Translations under genes and position numbers: made by a program
The notes under the pieces: model-generated
What the model saw: the letters and a program-made list of their open reading frames with translations, nothing else
Database searches by the model: none
What the model was told of the DNA's origin: nothing
Origin: Pyrus communis
Taxonomy: Eukaryota; Streptophyta; Magnoliopsida; Rosales; Rosaceae
Assembly (NCBI RefSeq): GCF_963583255.1
Contig: NC_084808.1
Coordinates: 7,339,501-7,403,500 of the forward strand
DNA: 64,000 nt
Direction: 5' to 3'
In this document: positions 12,815-22,991 of the stretch, one piece after another
Numbering within the stretch: position 1 is the stretch's first letter
Layout: every line of letters starts with the position of its first letter

Positions 12815-12822
12815 TATAAATA
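12815..12822 (+). promoter_or_regulatory. TATA box of element C 5' LTR
   Basis: TATAAATA, also present at 41,650-41,657 in the 3' LTR and at matching places in D (21,241-21,248, minus), E (44,554-44,561) and M (57,822-57,829). The conserved position marks the LTR core promoter. Confidence 0.6.
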
Positions 12823-13031
12823 AGCATCCATTGCATTCATTCTCATTCATACATATTCCAGTCACACAACACTCTTCCATTTCAGAAATTCATCCATTGT
12901 ACATACCACAAACACTTCCCCCTTTGTGCCGTGAGTCTCCCTTACAATCCAAACACCATCATTCCATTTGCACCACTCCCCAAACCATTCACACCATCAA
13001 ATTATCCTTAGACCTTGTGCTACAACAACGA

Positions 13032-13228
13032 GGAAGAGAAGAGTGCCTAAACGTTCATACAATTCAAGTTTGAGTTGTTGGAATGTTTAGGTGTTTCTTT
13101 GATTTCAATGTTTAATTTCAATACTCTTTGTTTTGTACGTATGAGGAATGGAAGAGAAGAGTGCCTAAACGTTCATACAATTCAAGTTTGAGTTGTTGGA
13201 ATGTTTAGGTGTTTCTTTGATTTCAAAG
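13032..13228 (+). repeat. Tandem duplication in the C-family LTR, period 118 bp
   Basis: About 79 bp starting GGAAGAGAAGAGTGCC at 13,032 recurs at 13,150. The same duplication is in the C 3' LTR and, inverted, in the D LTRs, so it predates these insertions. Confidence 0.85.
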
Positions 13229-13640
13229 TTATGAGAATCTAAACCCCCCTTTAGCTAGGGGGTGATTCGAAATATATGTTTGTGCTTGCATTTTGATTTG
13301 ATTACTTCTAATTGCGTTTCATAAGTTGTGGATTCAATTTGTTTAACTGTTTGATTGATAACTTATTTATGTATGTTTATTGAGAGTGCACGCTTAATTT
13401 TCATGCATGAATATGACGCTAGAATATAAGTGAGTTTCACCTAATAGTTACGAACTTATATTCACAAGTAGTGGAGGTTGCTTATAAAAATCGCGTTAAA
13501 CGAATTCTTGGCATAAGTTTCATGCAATCATAGTAACGAATGCCTCGTCAACACTTATAATTTTCATAGAGCGTAATGATTCTTGCTTGTACCTCTTCTA
13601 TGCATTCATGTTGAGGACTTGTGGGGAATGTTTTGAATTG

Positions 13641-15763
13641 GATGGGTTAGCGCATACAACAATTCAAAACATTCCCCACAAGTCCCCTACATGATTGCAT
13701 AATAGAGATACAAGCAAGAATCATTACGCTCTATGAAAATTATAAGTGTTGACGAGGCATTCGTTACTATGGATTGCATGAAACTTATGCCAAGAATTCG
13801 TTTAACGCGATTGTTTATAAGCAACCTCCACTACTTGTGAATATAAGTTCGTAACTATTAGGTGAAACTTACTTATATTCTAGCGTCATATTCATGCATG
13901 AAAATTAAGTGTGCACTCTCAATAAACATACATAAATAAGTTATCAATCAAACAGTTAAACGAATTGAATCCACAACTTATGAAACGCAATTAGAAGTAT
14001 TCAAATTAAAATGCAAGCATAAACATATATTCGAATCACCCCCTAACCAAGGGGGGTTTAGTTCCTCATGGTACAAAACAAAGAGAATCAAAGAAACACC
14101 TAAACATTCCAACAACTCAAAATTGAATTGTATGAACGTTTAGGCCCTCTTATCTTCCATTCCTCATTCGTACAAAACAAAGAGTATTGAAATTAAACCT
14201 TGAAATCAAAGAAACACCTAAACATTCCAACAACTCAAACTTGAATTGTATGAACGTTTAGGCACTCTTCTCTTCCTCTTCGTTGTAGCACAAGGTCTAG
14301 GGATAGTTTGATGGTGTGAATGGTTTGGGGAGTGGTGGAAATGGAAGGATGGTGTTTGGATTGTCAGGGAGAGCACGGCACAAGGGAGTTTGATGGTCTA
14401 CATTTCTGCAATGGATGAGTGTTTATGGAAGAGTGTATGAATGAGTATTTATAGGTGAAATGGGGGGGAACATGACAGCTAGGTTGGATGTGCAAATGCT
14501 GGAATGGTATGGTGAGTGAATGTGCACGGCAATGAGTGTTGTTGGTGCTGAAAATGCATGTGTGTGCATGTGAAAGCTGCCAAGATGCATGTGAAAGTGT
14601 ATGAATGTGCACGACATGGGTTGTTGATTTTCTGGAATTGAATTAAAGGATGCATGTGGCTGCAAGGTGTGGTGAATGATGATGAATGCATGTGAATGAA
14701 GTGGATTTTCTGATGGAATGTGCACGGCAATGAGTGGTGGATGGGAGTGCATGTGCTTTGACAGAAATGAAAGGGAATGCACGGTTTTGGTTGATTTCTG
14801 GTGGTTGTGAGAGGGAAAGCTAGGTGGAAATGCAAGTGGATTAAAGGGACATGTGGGGGTGGAAATGATGAATGAAATGCATGTGAATGACAGCTAGATA
14901 TGTTGATGAATGCATGTGACTTGTTTGTGGTGAGTGAATGCATGTGCAAAGCTAGAAATGCAATGGGAACTCACGGCATTGAGTGATTTCTGGGTGCATG
15001 TGGAATGAATGATTTCTTGGTAAGTGGATGCATGTGTTGATTAAAGGGGGAATGCAAAGGAAAAGCTGGAAATGGGAGTGAAGAGTCACGGCAATGTGTG
15101 GTGTTTGTTTGAATGTTTGCAATGATGAAATGGATGGGAGTGGTTTGATGAATGAGTGGATGGAATGATGAAAGAATAAAGGATGCATGTGTGAATGATT
15201 GAATGTGCATGTGGAATGGCTGAAATGTAAAGGGGATGCACGGCATGGTTATGATGAATGCATGTGCAAAGTTGGTTGAATGATAAGTGGTGAATGATAA
15301 GTGGTGAATGATATGTGATAAGTGATATGTGGTGTGTGATAAGTGATATGTGATAAGTGATTGAGTGTATGATATGATAAGTGGTGAATGATAAATGGTG
15401 AATGATAAGTGATGAATGATATGTGATAAGTGATATGTGGTGATGATAAGTGGGAGTGTGGCTGAAATGAAGGAGTGGAATGTTGGAATGTTATGCACGG
15501 CTAAGGATAAAGGAAAGGTTTAAATGTCCTAAAACTAAAGGGAACAAGGTTCCAACACTTTGGTCTTCAATTAGGTCTTCAATTTCGTCCAACACTTTGG
15601 CTCCAAAAGTGCTCCAAAAGTCTCCAAAATGCATCTTTTTGCTCCTTTAGCCCTTTGGACCTACAAACACACGAAAATAGCTTAAAGTACTAAAATAACT
15701 AAAGAAACATAACGTAAATGCACGAGAACAAGCCATTTAAGTCGCATGAATATGCTCCTATCA
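13641..15763 (-). repeat. Element D 3' LTR, truncated
   Basis: Matches 20,436-22,598 of the D 5' LTR. Its distal end is replaced at 13,640/13,641 by C LTR sequence of opposite orientation. It contains a purine/pyrimidine microsatellite-like block (15,281-15,451) and many TGCATGTG motifs (reverse of CACATGCA). Confidence 0.9.
15281..15451 (-). repeat. Degenerate TGATAAG/TGATATG simple repeat in D 3' LTR
   Basis: Runs of GTGATAAGTGATATG and GTGAATGATAAG alternate for about 170 bp. Matching blocks are at 22,077-22,261 (D 5' LTR), 56,331-56,480 (N) and 57,559-57,677 (M, diverged). Confidence 0.85.
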
Positions 15764-17600
15764 AATACCCCCACACTTATCTTTTGCTAGTCCTCGAGCA
15801 AAACAAAACAACAAAAGAACACGAAACTAGACAAAACGAACAAAACACAACCTACACCTTCCAACAATCGTCTCAGGGATTTGCAATGCACATGACAAGT
15901 TAAAAATCATTATTCCCATAGATTTTAGCCATCTTTACACTTAAGTACATTCTTACTCATAGTCACCACATATTATTTCACAATTAAGCATTTAAAACCA
16001 TGTTTTGAATGTAGTAACATGCCTTAGAGAATTTGCTCAAATCCTTACAAGATATGCACTCGTTTTTCACACAGATTTTCTGACTACACACCCTACACTA
16101 GTTATATGTGAGAGATTGATGTAAACATGAAAGACTAGCATCTCACATATGTTATAACAAAGAAAGCATTTTCTGGAATTATTAACATGTATATATATGA
16201 TCTCATGAATGGAATGCTACTACTTAGAACGAGAACCAGTGATTCCATAAGCTCATATCAATTCCAAACTCCACATTATTGAACAAATAACGATCAAGAT
16301 AGAAGTCAAAGGTTGTAACGGGGCTTGGGGAGTTGGCTAACAATGAAAGGAAAGGGAAAACAAACGTTCTTTAAGCAATAGTGAGCAAAGTATTGAATTA
16401 GGCACTTAGAATTCCCTTTAGAACGCGGAAGTCAACTTTGAACACCCAAGGGGAAGTCACACAAAACTTAGGGCCATATTCAAACTTTTTGGGCCCTTTC
16501 TTCAACAATCACACTTGTGAGTCCATTCTCACTTATTTTCACTCTTTTTCTTTCTTTTCTTCTTCTTTTTCTCACATTTTTTTTTCTTTTTCCCGTGCCT
16601 CCTTTAAGACTTAGGCACATACATACACACAACAATCCCTTCCCCCACACTTATTTTCTGCAACATATTAATCAAAAGGAATTCATTTAAGTCATGCTCA
16701 CTATACTTCAAGAACAAGGGTATAGGAAAGTCCTACTCTAGGCTAGGTAAGGGGTGATGTGGTTAGCAAAGAAAATAGGCTAAACGAGGCTTAACGGGGT
16801 TAAAACTAATATATACGAAGTATGGGAAGTAAGGCTATTTGGCTATGGTGGCAACAACACAACTTCATCTTGATAAATATTATGCAATTCAATGTCATGC
16901 TTTGAATGAAACGGATATAAGTTCTTGCATTTAGTTCTATCATGATACAATTGCATTCTAAGTAGCAACCAAGCAAGGAATAATGAGATCATGCAACAAC
17001 TTTAGAAAACAAAGAATCACAGAAAATACCTCTCCAAAGAAAGTAATGGCTCGAGTCTCACAGGGATGTAGCGTTATTATGAGTTTCTTCCTTCAAGCAT
17101 GTTACAAAAACGAATTTTTCTTTTATGATTGCATGTGAAGTCATATATTATAACCATAACCCAGCATATACCAAGAGTAAATCAAACTTTTCTCCATGTT
17201 TATAACTCTTTTTAACAGTCATGCAATTACAAACCAAATCCTTATCATTGTGTTGGAAGGTACCCTAAGACACAAACACACAAAAACGACTCAAAACACT
17301 CTTTTTAGGCTTTTCAAAACATGTTTTTCAAATTTTTATGTGATTTTCGGAGTTATAAAACAAAACACACTAAAAACACTCTAAAACAACTTAAAAACAC
17401 CTTAAAACAGCAAGGAACAACATTTGAAGTTATGGGTGATAAAATCCCACGAATTTGCATTAACAACATTAGTTACACCCCCACACTTAAATCAAACATT
17501 GTCCTCAATGTTTTAAGCATAGATTCACACAAAACATAAGTAAACACACAAAAAGCACTTAAACATACTAAACATGGCAGAATGTAAATAACAAAGAGAA
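15764..17600 (-). other. Element D 3' noncoding region
   Basis: Holds the polypurine tract next to the LTR (15,764-15,778), a second GTGTGGGGG copy with an A/G-rich block (about 16,545-16,650), and a third near 17,475, all read on the minus strand. No ORF here looks real. The layout is the same as in A, C, E, G and M. Confidence 0.8.
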
Positions 17601-18400
17601 GAGTTTAGAGACGCAAATCTGGTTGTGGAATGTAAATTCCATCTTCTCCTTGTTGATTGCATTGAGGCTTGATGTTGTTGATTCCACAGGGGTTCCTCCC
17701 ATCGTTGATTTTCCTTTGTGCTACTCTTGAAATGGGCAGCAGGATTCTTTTGGTCTCCCCTGAAGGTCTGAGCTTACTCCTTTGGTCTGTTTCTTTGTTC
17801 AATCTTTCCAATTCGTATTGAAAAGGGTTGGAGGATAACTCAGCCTATGTTTGTCTCCACATGCTTCAATGTATCATTTTCCTTGCCTTGCTTGCTCCCC
17901 TTGCAGAAGTGGTCCCTTCTCTGGAAGTGTGTCAACCGTTGAAGATGACTACTCGAGAGCAACGCTAGGTAAGCAATCAGGAATGGATTCCAGGCAGTCG
18001 GTTCCAGAAAAGAAGACTGACTCCAAGTGCCTCTGATTGCTTTCGTTTTACTTTGCCATGCGAGTAATAACAAGGACAAAGGAAAGGACAGGGAAAGAGC
18101 ATGATATGAGATACTTTTGCTTTAGACCTTGATGATATGAGATACCTTTGCTTTTGAAGAAACGGCGAATGAAGCAGCACATGTATTTGTTGTGGTTCTC
18201 TCCACATGCTTTGATCGACCGTTTCCTTCTGCGTTATTTGTACTCCAGGTTTCTGGTATCTTCTTTGGGGGAGAAAAAATTGAGTATTTCAAGAGGCTTT
18301 GCTAGGAGTGCGCCCTCAGAGGTGAGGAAGAGTTGGACATTTTCTTCAGGTTTGCCTTGCCATAAGAGATGAAGTCGACATATATAGAGATAATATCAAG
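17601..18400 (-). other. Element D interior segment shared with C, G and M, no recognised gene
   Basis: The stretch near 17,600-17,800 is also found in G (from 27,670), in C (inverted, 38,528-38,720) and in M (inverted, 62,340-62,520). A 68-codon minus-strand frame exists at 17,605-17,811 and an almost identical one in G at 27,678-27,884, but in C and M the same stretch is diverged or interrupted, so I do not call a gene. A GATATGAGATAC motif is tandemly repeated near 18,105 and 18,135. Confidence 0.6.
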
Positions 18401-18909
18401 TGGTGGTACTGTTCTTTTACCCTTGTCGACAAACGTTTTGATCCCGCAAATCCGGCTTTTTGAAATAGTGGCGCCTCTTCGATTTCTGAACGACGCCCCT
18501 TCGATTTCTGAACGACGCCCCTTCGCTTTCTGAACGACACGTAGTAGTGCGGATGCGGCTCCTTTTGACAAAGCTGCACGCGTTTTCTGAAAAGCAGAGA
18601 AAGCGTCGCCGAACTTTGCGCTTGTCGGCTAAAGACGTGTAGTTGCGATGATGGCCTCCACGTGTTTTCGACTTTGTCAGATATATTTTGACAAAGTCGA
18701 ACGCGTTTTCTGAAAAGCCGCGAACGCGTCGCCGAACTTCACGCAGGAAAATCCGGATTTTTGAATCGGTGGTCGCGGCGCCTTGGCTTCTTATAGAGGT
18801 ATTGATCACCCCAACATGCACTCTCTGAAGAATTCCCATTCTTAAAAATCGACTCTGGCCCTTTGAGAATTAACTCCATCCACCCCTTCTCTCTGAACAC
18901 CTTTGAAAA
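18401..18909 (+). promoter_or_regulatory. CpG-rich upstream block of the antisense ORF in D
   Basis: Base composition changes sharply from AT-rich flanks to a block rich in CG, with ACGCGTTTTCTGAAAAGC repeated at 18,578 and 18,701. There is a G-box CACGTG at 18,659-18,664, an 11-bp inverted repeat (CGACTTTGTCA, 18,669-18,679 and 18,689-18,699), and a weak TATA-like CTTATAGAGG about 110 bp before the ATG. The matching block in M (61,301-61,815) also has CACGTG (61,545-61,550). The block behaves like a promoter and 5' leader carried with the ORF; that role is inferred. Confidence 0.5.
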
Positions 18910-19416
18910 ATGGCTAACTCATCGAACCTTAGCTTAGATTTGAGTCTCAGCAGCGATCCGGTTGCGCCCCGTCAAGGTAATGTATGGCGCCCTTCTTTCT
19001 TTTCTTCTAACGGTCCTCTTACAGGTGAGGACTCCATGATGACGGATGCAACAACAGCTACGATAGTAGCTAGAAACCTCCTCACTCCTAAGGATAGTAG
19101 GCTGCTTTCAGGACGGTCCGATGAGTTGGTCGTTCAAGAGTCCCTCGCTCTCAGCGTTCAGTGTGCAGGCTCTGTGTCCAACATGGGCCAACGCCTACTT
19201 GCTCGCTCCCGTCAGGTTGAATCGTTGATGGCAGAGGTGGAAAGTCTCAAGCAGGAGATCAAACTGCTTAAGCACGAGAATAGAAGTTTGCACGTGCTTG
19301 CCAACAATTATTCGACGGGCATGAAGAGGAAGCTTGATGAGTGGCAAGAGTCTGTTTTCGGCTTTCCTCCAGAGGCACCTTTTTCCTGGGTCTTCCAGCG
19401 TTTGGCCAAGTATTGA
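18910..19416 (+). CDS. Antisense ORF of element D: EAR-like motif plus coiled-coil protein, truncated
   Basis: A 168-residue frame on the strand opposite to D. It starts MANSSNLSLDLSLSSD, containing LxLxLxL, the pattern of EAR repression motifs that bind TOPLESS-type corepressors in plants. A heptad-rich coiled coil (about 94-145, RQVESLMAEVESLKQEIKLL) and a basic KRKLDE stretch follow. The first 149 residues differ from the M copy at only 12 places. After residue 149 a deletion and frameshift relative to M give an unrelated tail ending RLAKY; M-like coding sequence continues in another frame to about 19,515. No domain for nucleic-acid cutting or reverse transcription is present. The function is unknown; antisense ORFs are known in some plant Ty3/gypsy lineages, but I cannot match this one to a named family. 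Confidence 0.75.
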   Translation: MANSSNLSLDLSLSSDPVAPRQGNVWRPSFFSSNGPLTGEDSMMTDATTATIVARNLLTPKDSRLLSGRSDELVVQESLALSVQCAGSVSNMGQRLLARSRQVESLMAEVESLKQEIKLLKHENRSLHVLANNYSTGMKRKLDEWQESVFGFPPEAPFSWVFQRLAKY

Positions 19417-19515
19417 GGCCTCGAATGCTCTATCATCATTGCTTCCCGCTCCGATGCCTCCCGCTTCTAGAGTTTTGCCAAGGAGTGGGGCTTCAAGCAA
19501 ACAACCTTTGTGAAA
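19417..19515 (+). pseudogene. Out-of-frame remainder of the D antisense ORF
   Basis: Homologous to the C-terminal codons of the M ORF (Pro/Ser/Met-rich tail through to the final stop) but in a different frame after the upstream deletion. The tail repeat that is expanded in M is nearly absent here. Confidence 0.65.
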
Positions 19516-19543
19516 GTTACATTATTTTGCCATGTTATTATTA

Positions 19544-19562
19544 TTTTTTTTTTTTTTTTTTT
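19544..19562. repeat. T19 run (A19 on the D sense strand) at the fusion point
   Basis: Separates the antisense gene block from the gag/post-pol remnant. M has an A54 run at the equivalent place (60,531-60,584). Confidence 0.9.
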
Positions 19563-19825
19563 GTTTTACTGAACATGCTTTGTTTTTATTCAATGCATTG
19601 GGTTGCCTCCCAAGTAGCGCTTTCTTTTATGTCTTGCAGCCGGACGAAGAACCCAATCACTCCAGGATATGTTCACGAATCGGATGAGAACTCCGAGCCA
19701 TAAACTAGTACCTAGAACAAGAAACAAAACAAGATTAAGAATCTGGAATAAAATAAAAACAAACGAAAATAAAACAATCCAAGGAATTAGCAAATTTACT
19801 AATCCCCGGCAACGGCGCCAAAATT
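19563..19825 (-). other. Element D leader, 14-codon gag remnant and tRNA-Asp primer site
   Basis: The primer site is at 19,820-19,803. The gag start survives at 19,701 (MARSSHPIREHILE then a stop at 19,657-19,659), after which the sequence jumps directly to the noncoding segment that normally follows pol (CGTCCGGCTG, GAGGCAACCC). A single deletion has thus removed essentially all gag-pol. The ATG again follows a pyrimidine-rich tract and AG|GTACTAG. Confidence 0.8.
19657..19701 (-). pseudogene. gag: Residual 14-codon gag start of element D
   Basis: Aligns with the first 14 codons of Gag in E (MTRSSQTVHAHILD). It is the only coding trace of gag in D. Confidence 0.75.
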
Positions 19826-22598
19826 TGATGCGAGAATTATACGCGCATAAATTAAACCCTCTTTTTGACAATTGTAGTATAAGTATAAGTAGGGATCGTT
19901 CTGGACCGGGGATTAGGAGGGATTGCAAATCACTTGGAAACTGACTCAAAAACGTAAAATAAAGTTTAAAACACTAAACTAAACTCAAGGAATGCGAAGC
20001 TAAACGCTTAAAACACTAAAACAAACCAAATGACTCAAACATCACCCAAAACACTCAAAACTGCCTTCAAATCACTTTCTGGGCAGTTTTGAGCACTTTG
20101 GTGAATTTGGACGAATTTATGTAACAAAATGAATCAAAACACTTATAAACACAAACTAAGACACTTTCTAACTAAATTAGACAATAAAGTAAAGGGGGAT
20201 TGAGTTTTGGACGAAATTAAATAAAATGCACAGATTCAAATTAAAACAGATAGTAAAGATGAAATTGATGAAATGGAATGAATGGATGCTAGCCAAGGGG
20301 TTCATCTCCACACATGTTACACTTGCATAATAAAATGATTTCCAATTGCATTTCAATAAACCATGAATTCTCAACACCCCAAGTTAACCGTGATACACTA
20401 ATTAACCTTCAAATCTTCCTAACGTTATTGAATTGGATGGGTTAGCGCATACAACAATTCAAAACATTCCCCACAAGTCCCCTACATGATTGCATAATAG
20501 AGATACAAGCAAGAATCATTACGCTCTATGAAAATTATAAGTGTTGACGAGGCATTCGTTACTATGGATTGCATGAAACTTATGCCAAGAATTCGTTTAA
20601 CGCGATTGTTTATAAGCAACCTCCACTACTTGTGAATATAAGTTCGTAACTATTAGGTGAAACTTACTTATATTCTAGCGTCATATTCATGCATGAAAAT
20701 TAAGTGTGCACTCTCAATAAACATACATAAATAAGTTATCAATCAAACAGTTAAACGAATTGAATCCACAACTTATGAAACGCAATTAGAAGTATTCAAA
20801 TTAAAATGCAAGCATAAACATATATTCGAATCACCCCCTAACCAAGGGGGGTTTAGTTCCTCATGGTACAAAACAAAGAGAATCAAAGAAACACCTAAAC
20901 ATTCCAACAACTCAAAATTGAATTGTATGAACGTTTAGGCCCTCTTATCTTCCATTCCTCATTCGTACAAAACAAAGAGTATTGAAATTAAACCTTGAAA
21001 TCAAAGAAACACCTAAACATTCCAACAACTCAAACTTGAATTGTATGAACGTTTAGGCACTCTTCTCTTCCTCTTCGTTGTAGCACAAGGTCTAGGGATA
21101 GTTTGATGGTGTGAATGGTTTGGGGAGTGGTGGAAATGGAAGGATGGTGTTTGGATTGTAAGGGAGAGCACGGCACAAGGGAGTTTGATGGTCTACATTT
21201 CTGCAATGGATGAGTGTTTATGGAAGAGTGTATGAATGAGTATTTATAGGTGAAATGGGGGGGAACATGACAGCTAGGTTGCATGTGCAAATGCTGGAAT
21301 GGTATGGTGAGTGAATGTGCACGGCAATGAGTGTTGTTGGTGCTGAAAATGCATGTATGTGCATGTGAAAGCTGCCAAGATGCATGTGAAAGTGTATGAA
21401 TGTGCACGGCATGGGTTGTTGATTTTCTGGAATTGAATTAAAGGATGCATGTGGCTGCAAGGTGTGGTGAATGATGATGAATGCATGTGAATGAAGTGGA
21501 TTTTCTGATGGAATGTGCACGGCAATGAGTGGTGGATGGGAGTGCATGTGCTTTGACAGAAATGAAAGGGAATGCACGGTTTTGGTTGATTTCTGGTGGT
21601 TGTGAGATGGAAAGCTAGGTGGAAATGCAAGTGGATTAAAGGGACATGTGGGGGTGGAAATGATGAATGAAATGCATGTGAATGACAGCTAGATATGTTG
21701 ATGAATGCATGTGACTTGTTTGTGGTGAGTGAATGCATGTGCAAAGCTGGAAATGCAATGGGAACTCACGGCATTGAGTGATTTCTGGGTGCATGTGGAA
21801 TGAATGATTTCTTGGTGAGTGGATGCATGTGTTGATTAAAGGGGGAATGCAAAGGAAAAGCTGGAAATGGGAGTGAAGAGTCACGGCAATGTGTGGTGTT
21901 TGTTTGAATGTTTGCAATGATGAAATGGATGGGAGTGGTTTGATGAATGAGTGGATGGAATGATGAAAGAATAAAGGGTGCATGTGTGAATGATTGAATG
22001 TGCATGTGGAATGGTTGAAATGTAAAGGGGATGCACGGCATGGTTATGATGAATGCATGTGCAAAGTTGGTTGAATGATAAGTGGTGAATGATAAGTGGT
22101 GAATCATATGTGATAAGTGATATGTGATAAGTGATATGTGGTGTGTGATAAGTGATATGTGATAAGTGATTGAGTGTATGATATGATAAGTGGTGAATGA
22201 TAAATGGTGAATGATAAGTGGTGAATGATATGTGATAAGTGATATGTGGTGATGATAAGTGGGAGTGTGGCTGAAATGAAGGAGTGGAATGTTGGAATGT
22301 TATGCACGGCTAAGGATAAAGGAAAGGTTTAAATGTCCTAAAACTAAAGGGAACAAGGTTCCAACACTTTGGTCTTCAATTAGGTCTTCAATTTCGTCCA
22401 ACACTTTGGCTCCAAGCATAAGCTATCCATCCTTAGCCCAAAAGTGCTCCAAAAGTCTCCAAAATGCATCTTTTTGCTCCTTTAGCCCTTTGGACCTACA
22501 AACACACGAAAATAGCTTAAAGTACTAAAATAACTAAAGAAACATAACGTAAATGCACGAGAACAAGCCATTTAAGTCGCATGAATATGCTCCTATCA
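19826..22598 (-). repeat. Element D 5' LTR (2,773 bp)
   Basis: Complete from TGATGCG (19,826) to CCTATCA (22,598). The core promoter TATAAATA lies at 21,248-21,241. A perfect 10-bp inverted repeat CAAAACTGCC/GGCAGTTTTG lies at 20,056-20,065 and 20,082-20,091. There are many TGCATGTG motifs and a GTGATAAG simple repeat (22,077-22,261). Confidence 0.92.
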
Positions 22599-22991
22599 CA
22601 TTTTGATTTGATTACTTCTAATTGCGTTTCATAAGTTGTGGATTCAATTTGTTTAACTGTTTGATTGATAACTTATTTATGTATGTTTATTGAGAGTGCA
22701 CGCTTAATTTTCATGCATGAATATGACGCTAGAATATAAGTGAGTTTCACCTAATAGTTACGAACATATATTCACAAGTAGTGGAGGTTGCTTATAAACA
22801 ATCGCGTTAAACGAATTCTTGGCATAAGTTTCATGCAATCATAGTAACGAATGCCTCGTCAACACTTATAATTTTCATAGAGCGTAATGATTCTTGCTTG
22901 TACCTCTTCTATGCATTCATGTTGAGGACTTGTGGGGAATGTTTTGAATTGTCGCATGCATCATCCAATTCAATAACGTTAGGAAGATTTG
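22599..22991 (+). repeat. LTR fragment X (plus strand, C type)
   Basis: Repeats sequence already present at 13,288-13,640 of the C 5' LTR and at about 42,124-42,515 of the C 3' LTR. It follows directly on the D LTR end and is cut at ATTTG by the start of G. It is therefore a second copy of the C-type LTR in which D and G landed. Confidence 0.8.

Larger units (their letters stand above)
11690..13640 (+). repeat. Element C 5' LTR, truncated at its 3' end
   Basis: Aligns with 40,525-42,475 of the 3' LTR. It contains dense CACATGCA motifs and TATAAATA at 12,815-12,822. It ends abruptly in TTGAATTG at 13,640, where minus-strand element D sequence begins; about 630 bp of the LTR 3' end is missing. 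Confidence 0.9.
13641..22598 (-). mobile_element. Element D: non-autonomous Athila-like LTR retrotransposon with antisense ORF
   Basis: Minus-strand order: 5' LTR 22,598-19,826, tRNA-Asp primer site, a 14-codon gag remnant, an antisense ORF block, a long noncoding region, polypurine tract, and 3' LTR 15,763-13,641 (its last roughly 610 bp lost). There is no protease, RT or integrase. LTR copies are about 99% alike by eye, apart from a 27-bp deletion in the left copy near 15,604, so the insertion is recent. It must have used enzymes supplied in trans. It lies in a plus-strand C-type LTR whose continuation is X (from 22,599). Confidence 0.88.

Noticed and set aside
14364..15498. Several overlapping 80-175-codon frames in the D 3' LTR (also 21,030-22,307, 12,428-13,073, 41,263-41,908 and 56,287-57,278)
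   Set aside because: They overlap in different frames, follow the CACATGCA and TGATAAG repeats, and lie in LTR promoter regions. Low stop density comes from composition.
17605..17811. 68-aa frame repeated in D and G (MERLNKETDQRSKLRPSGETKR...)
   Set aside because: The frame is close to identical in D and G but broken in M and diverged in C, so conservation looks like recent copying and not coding.
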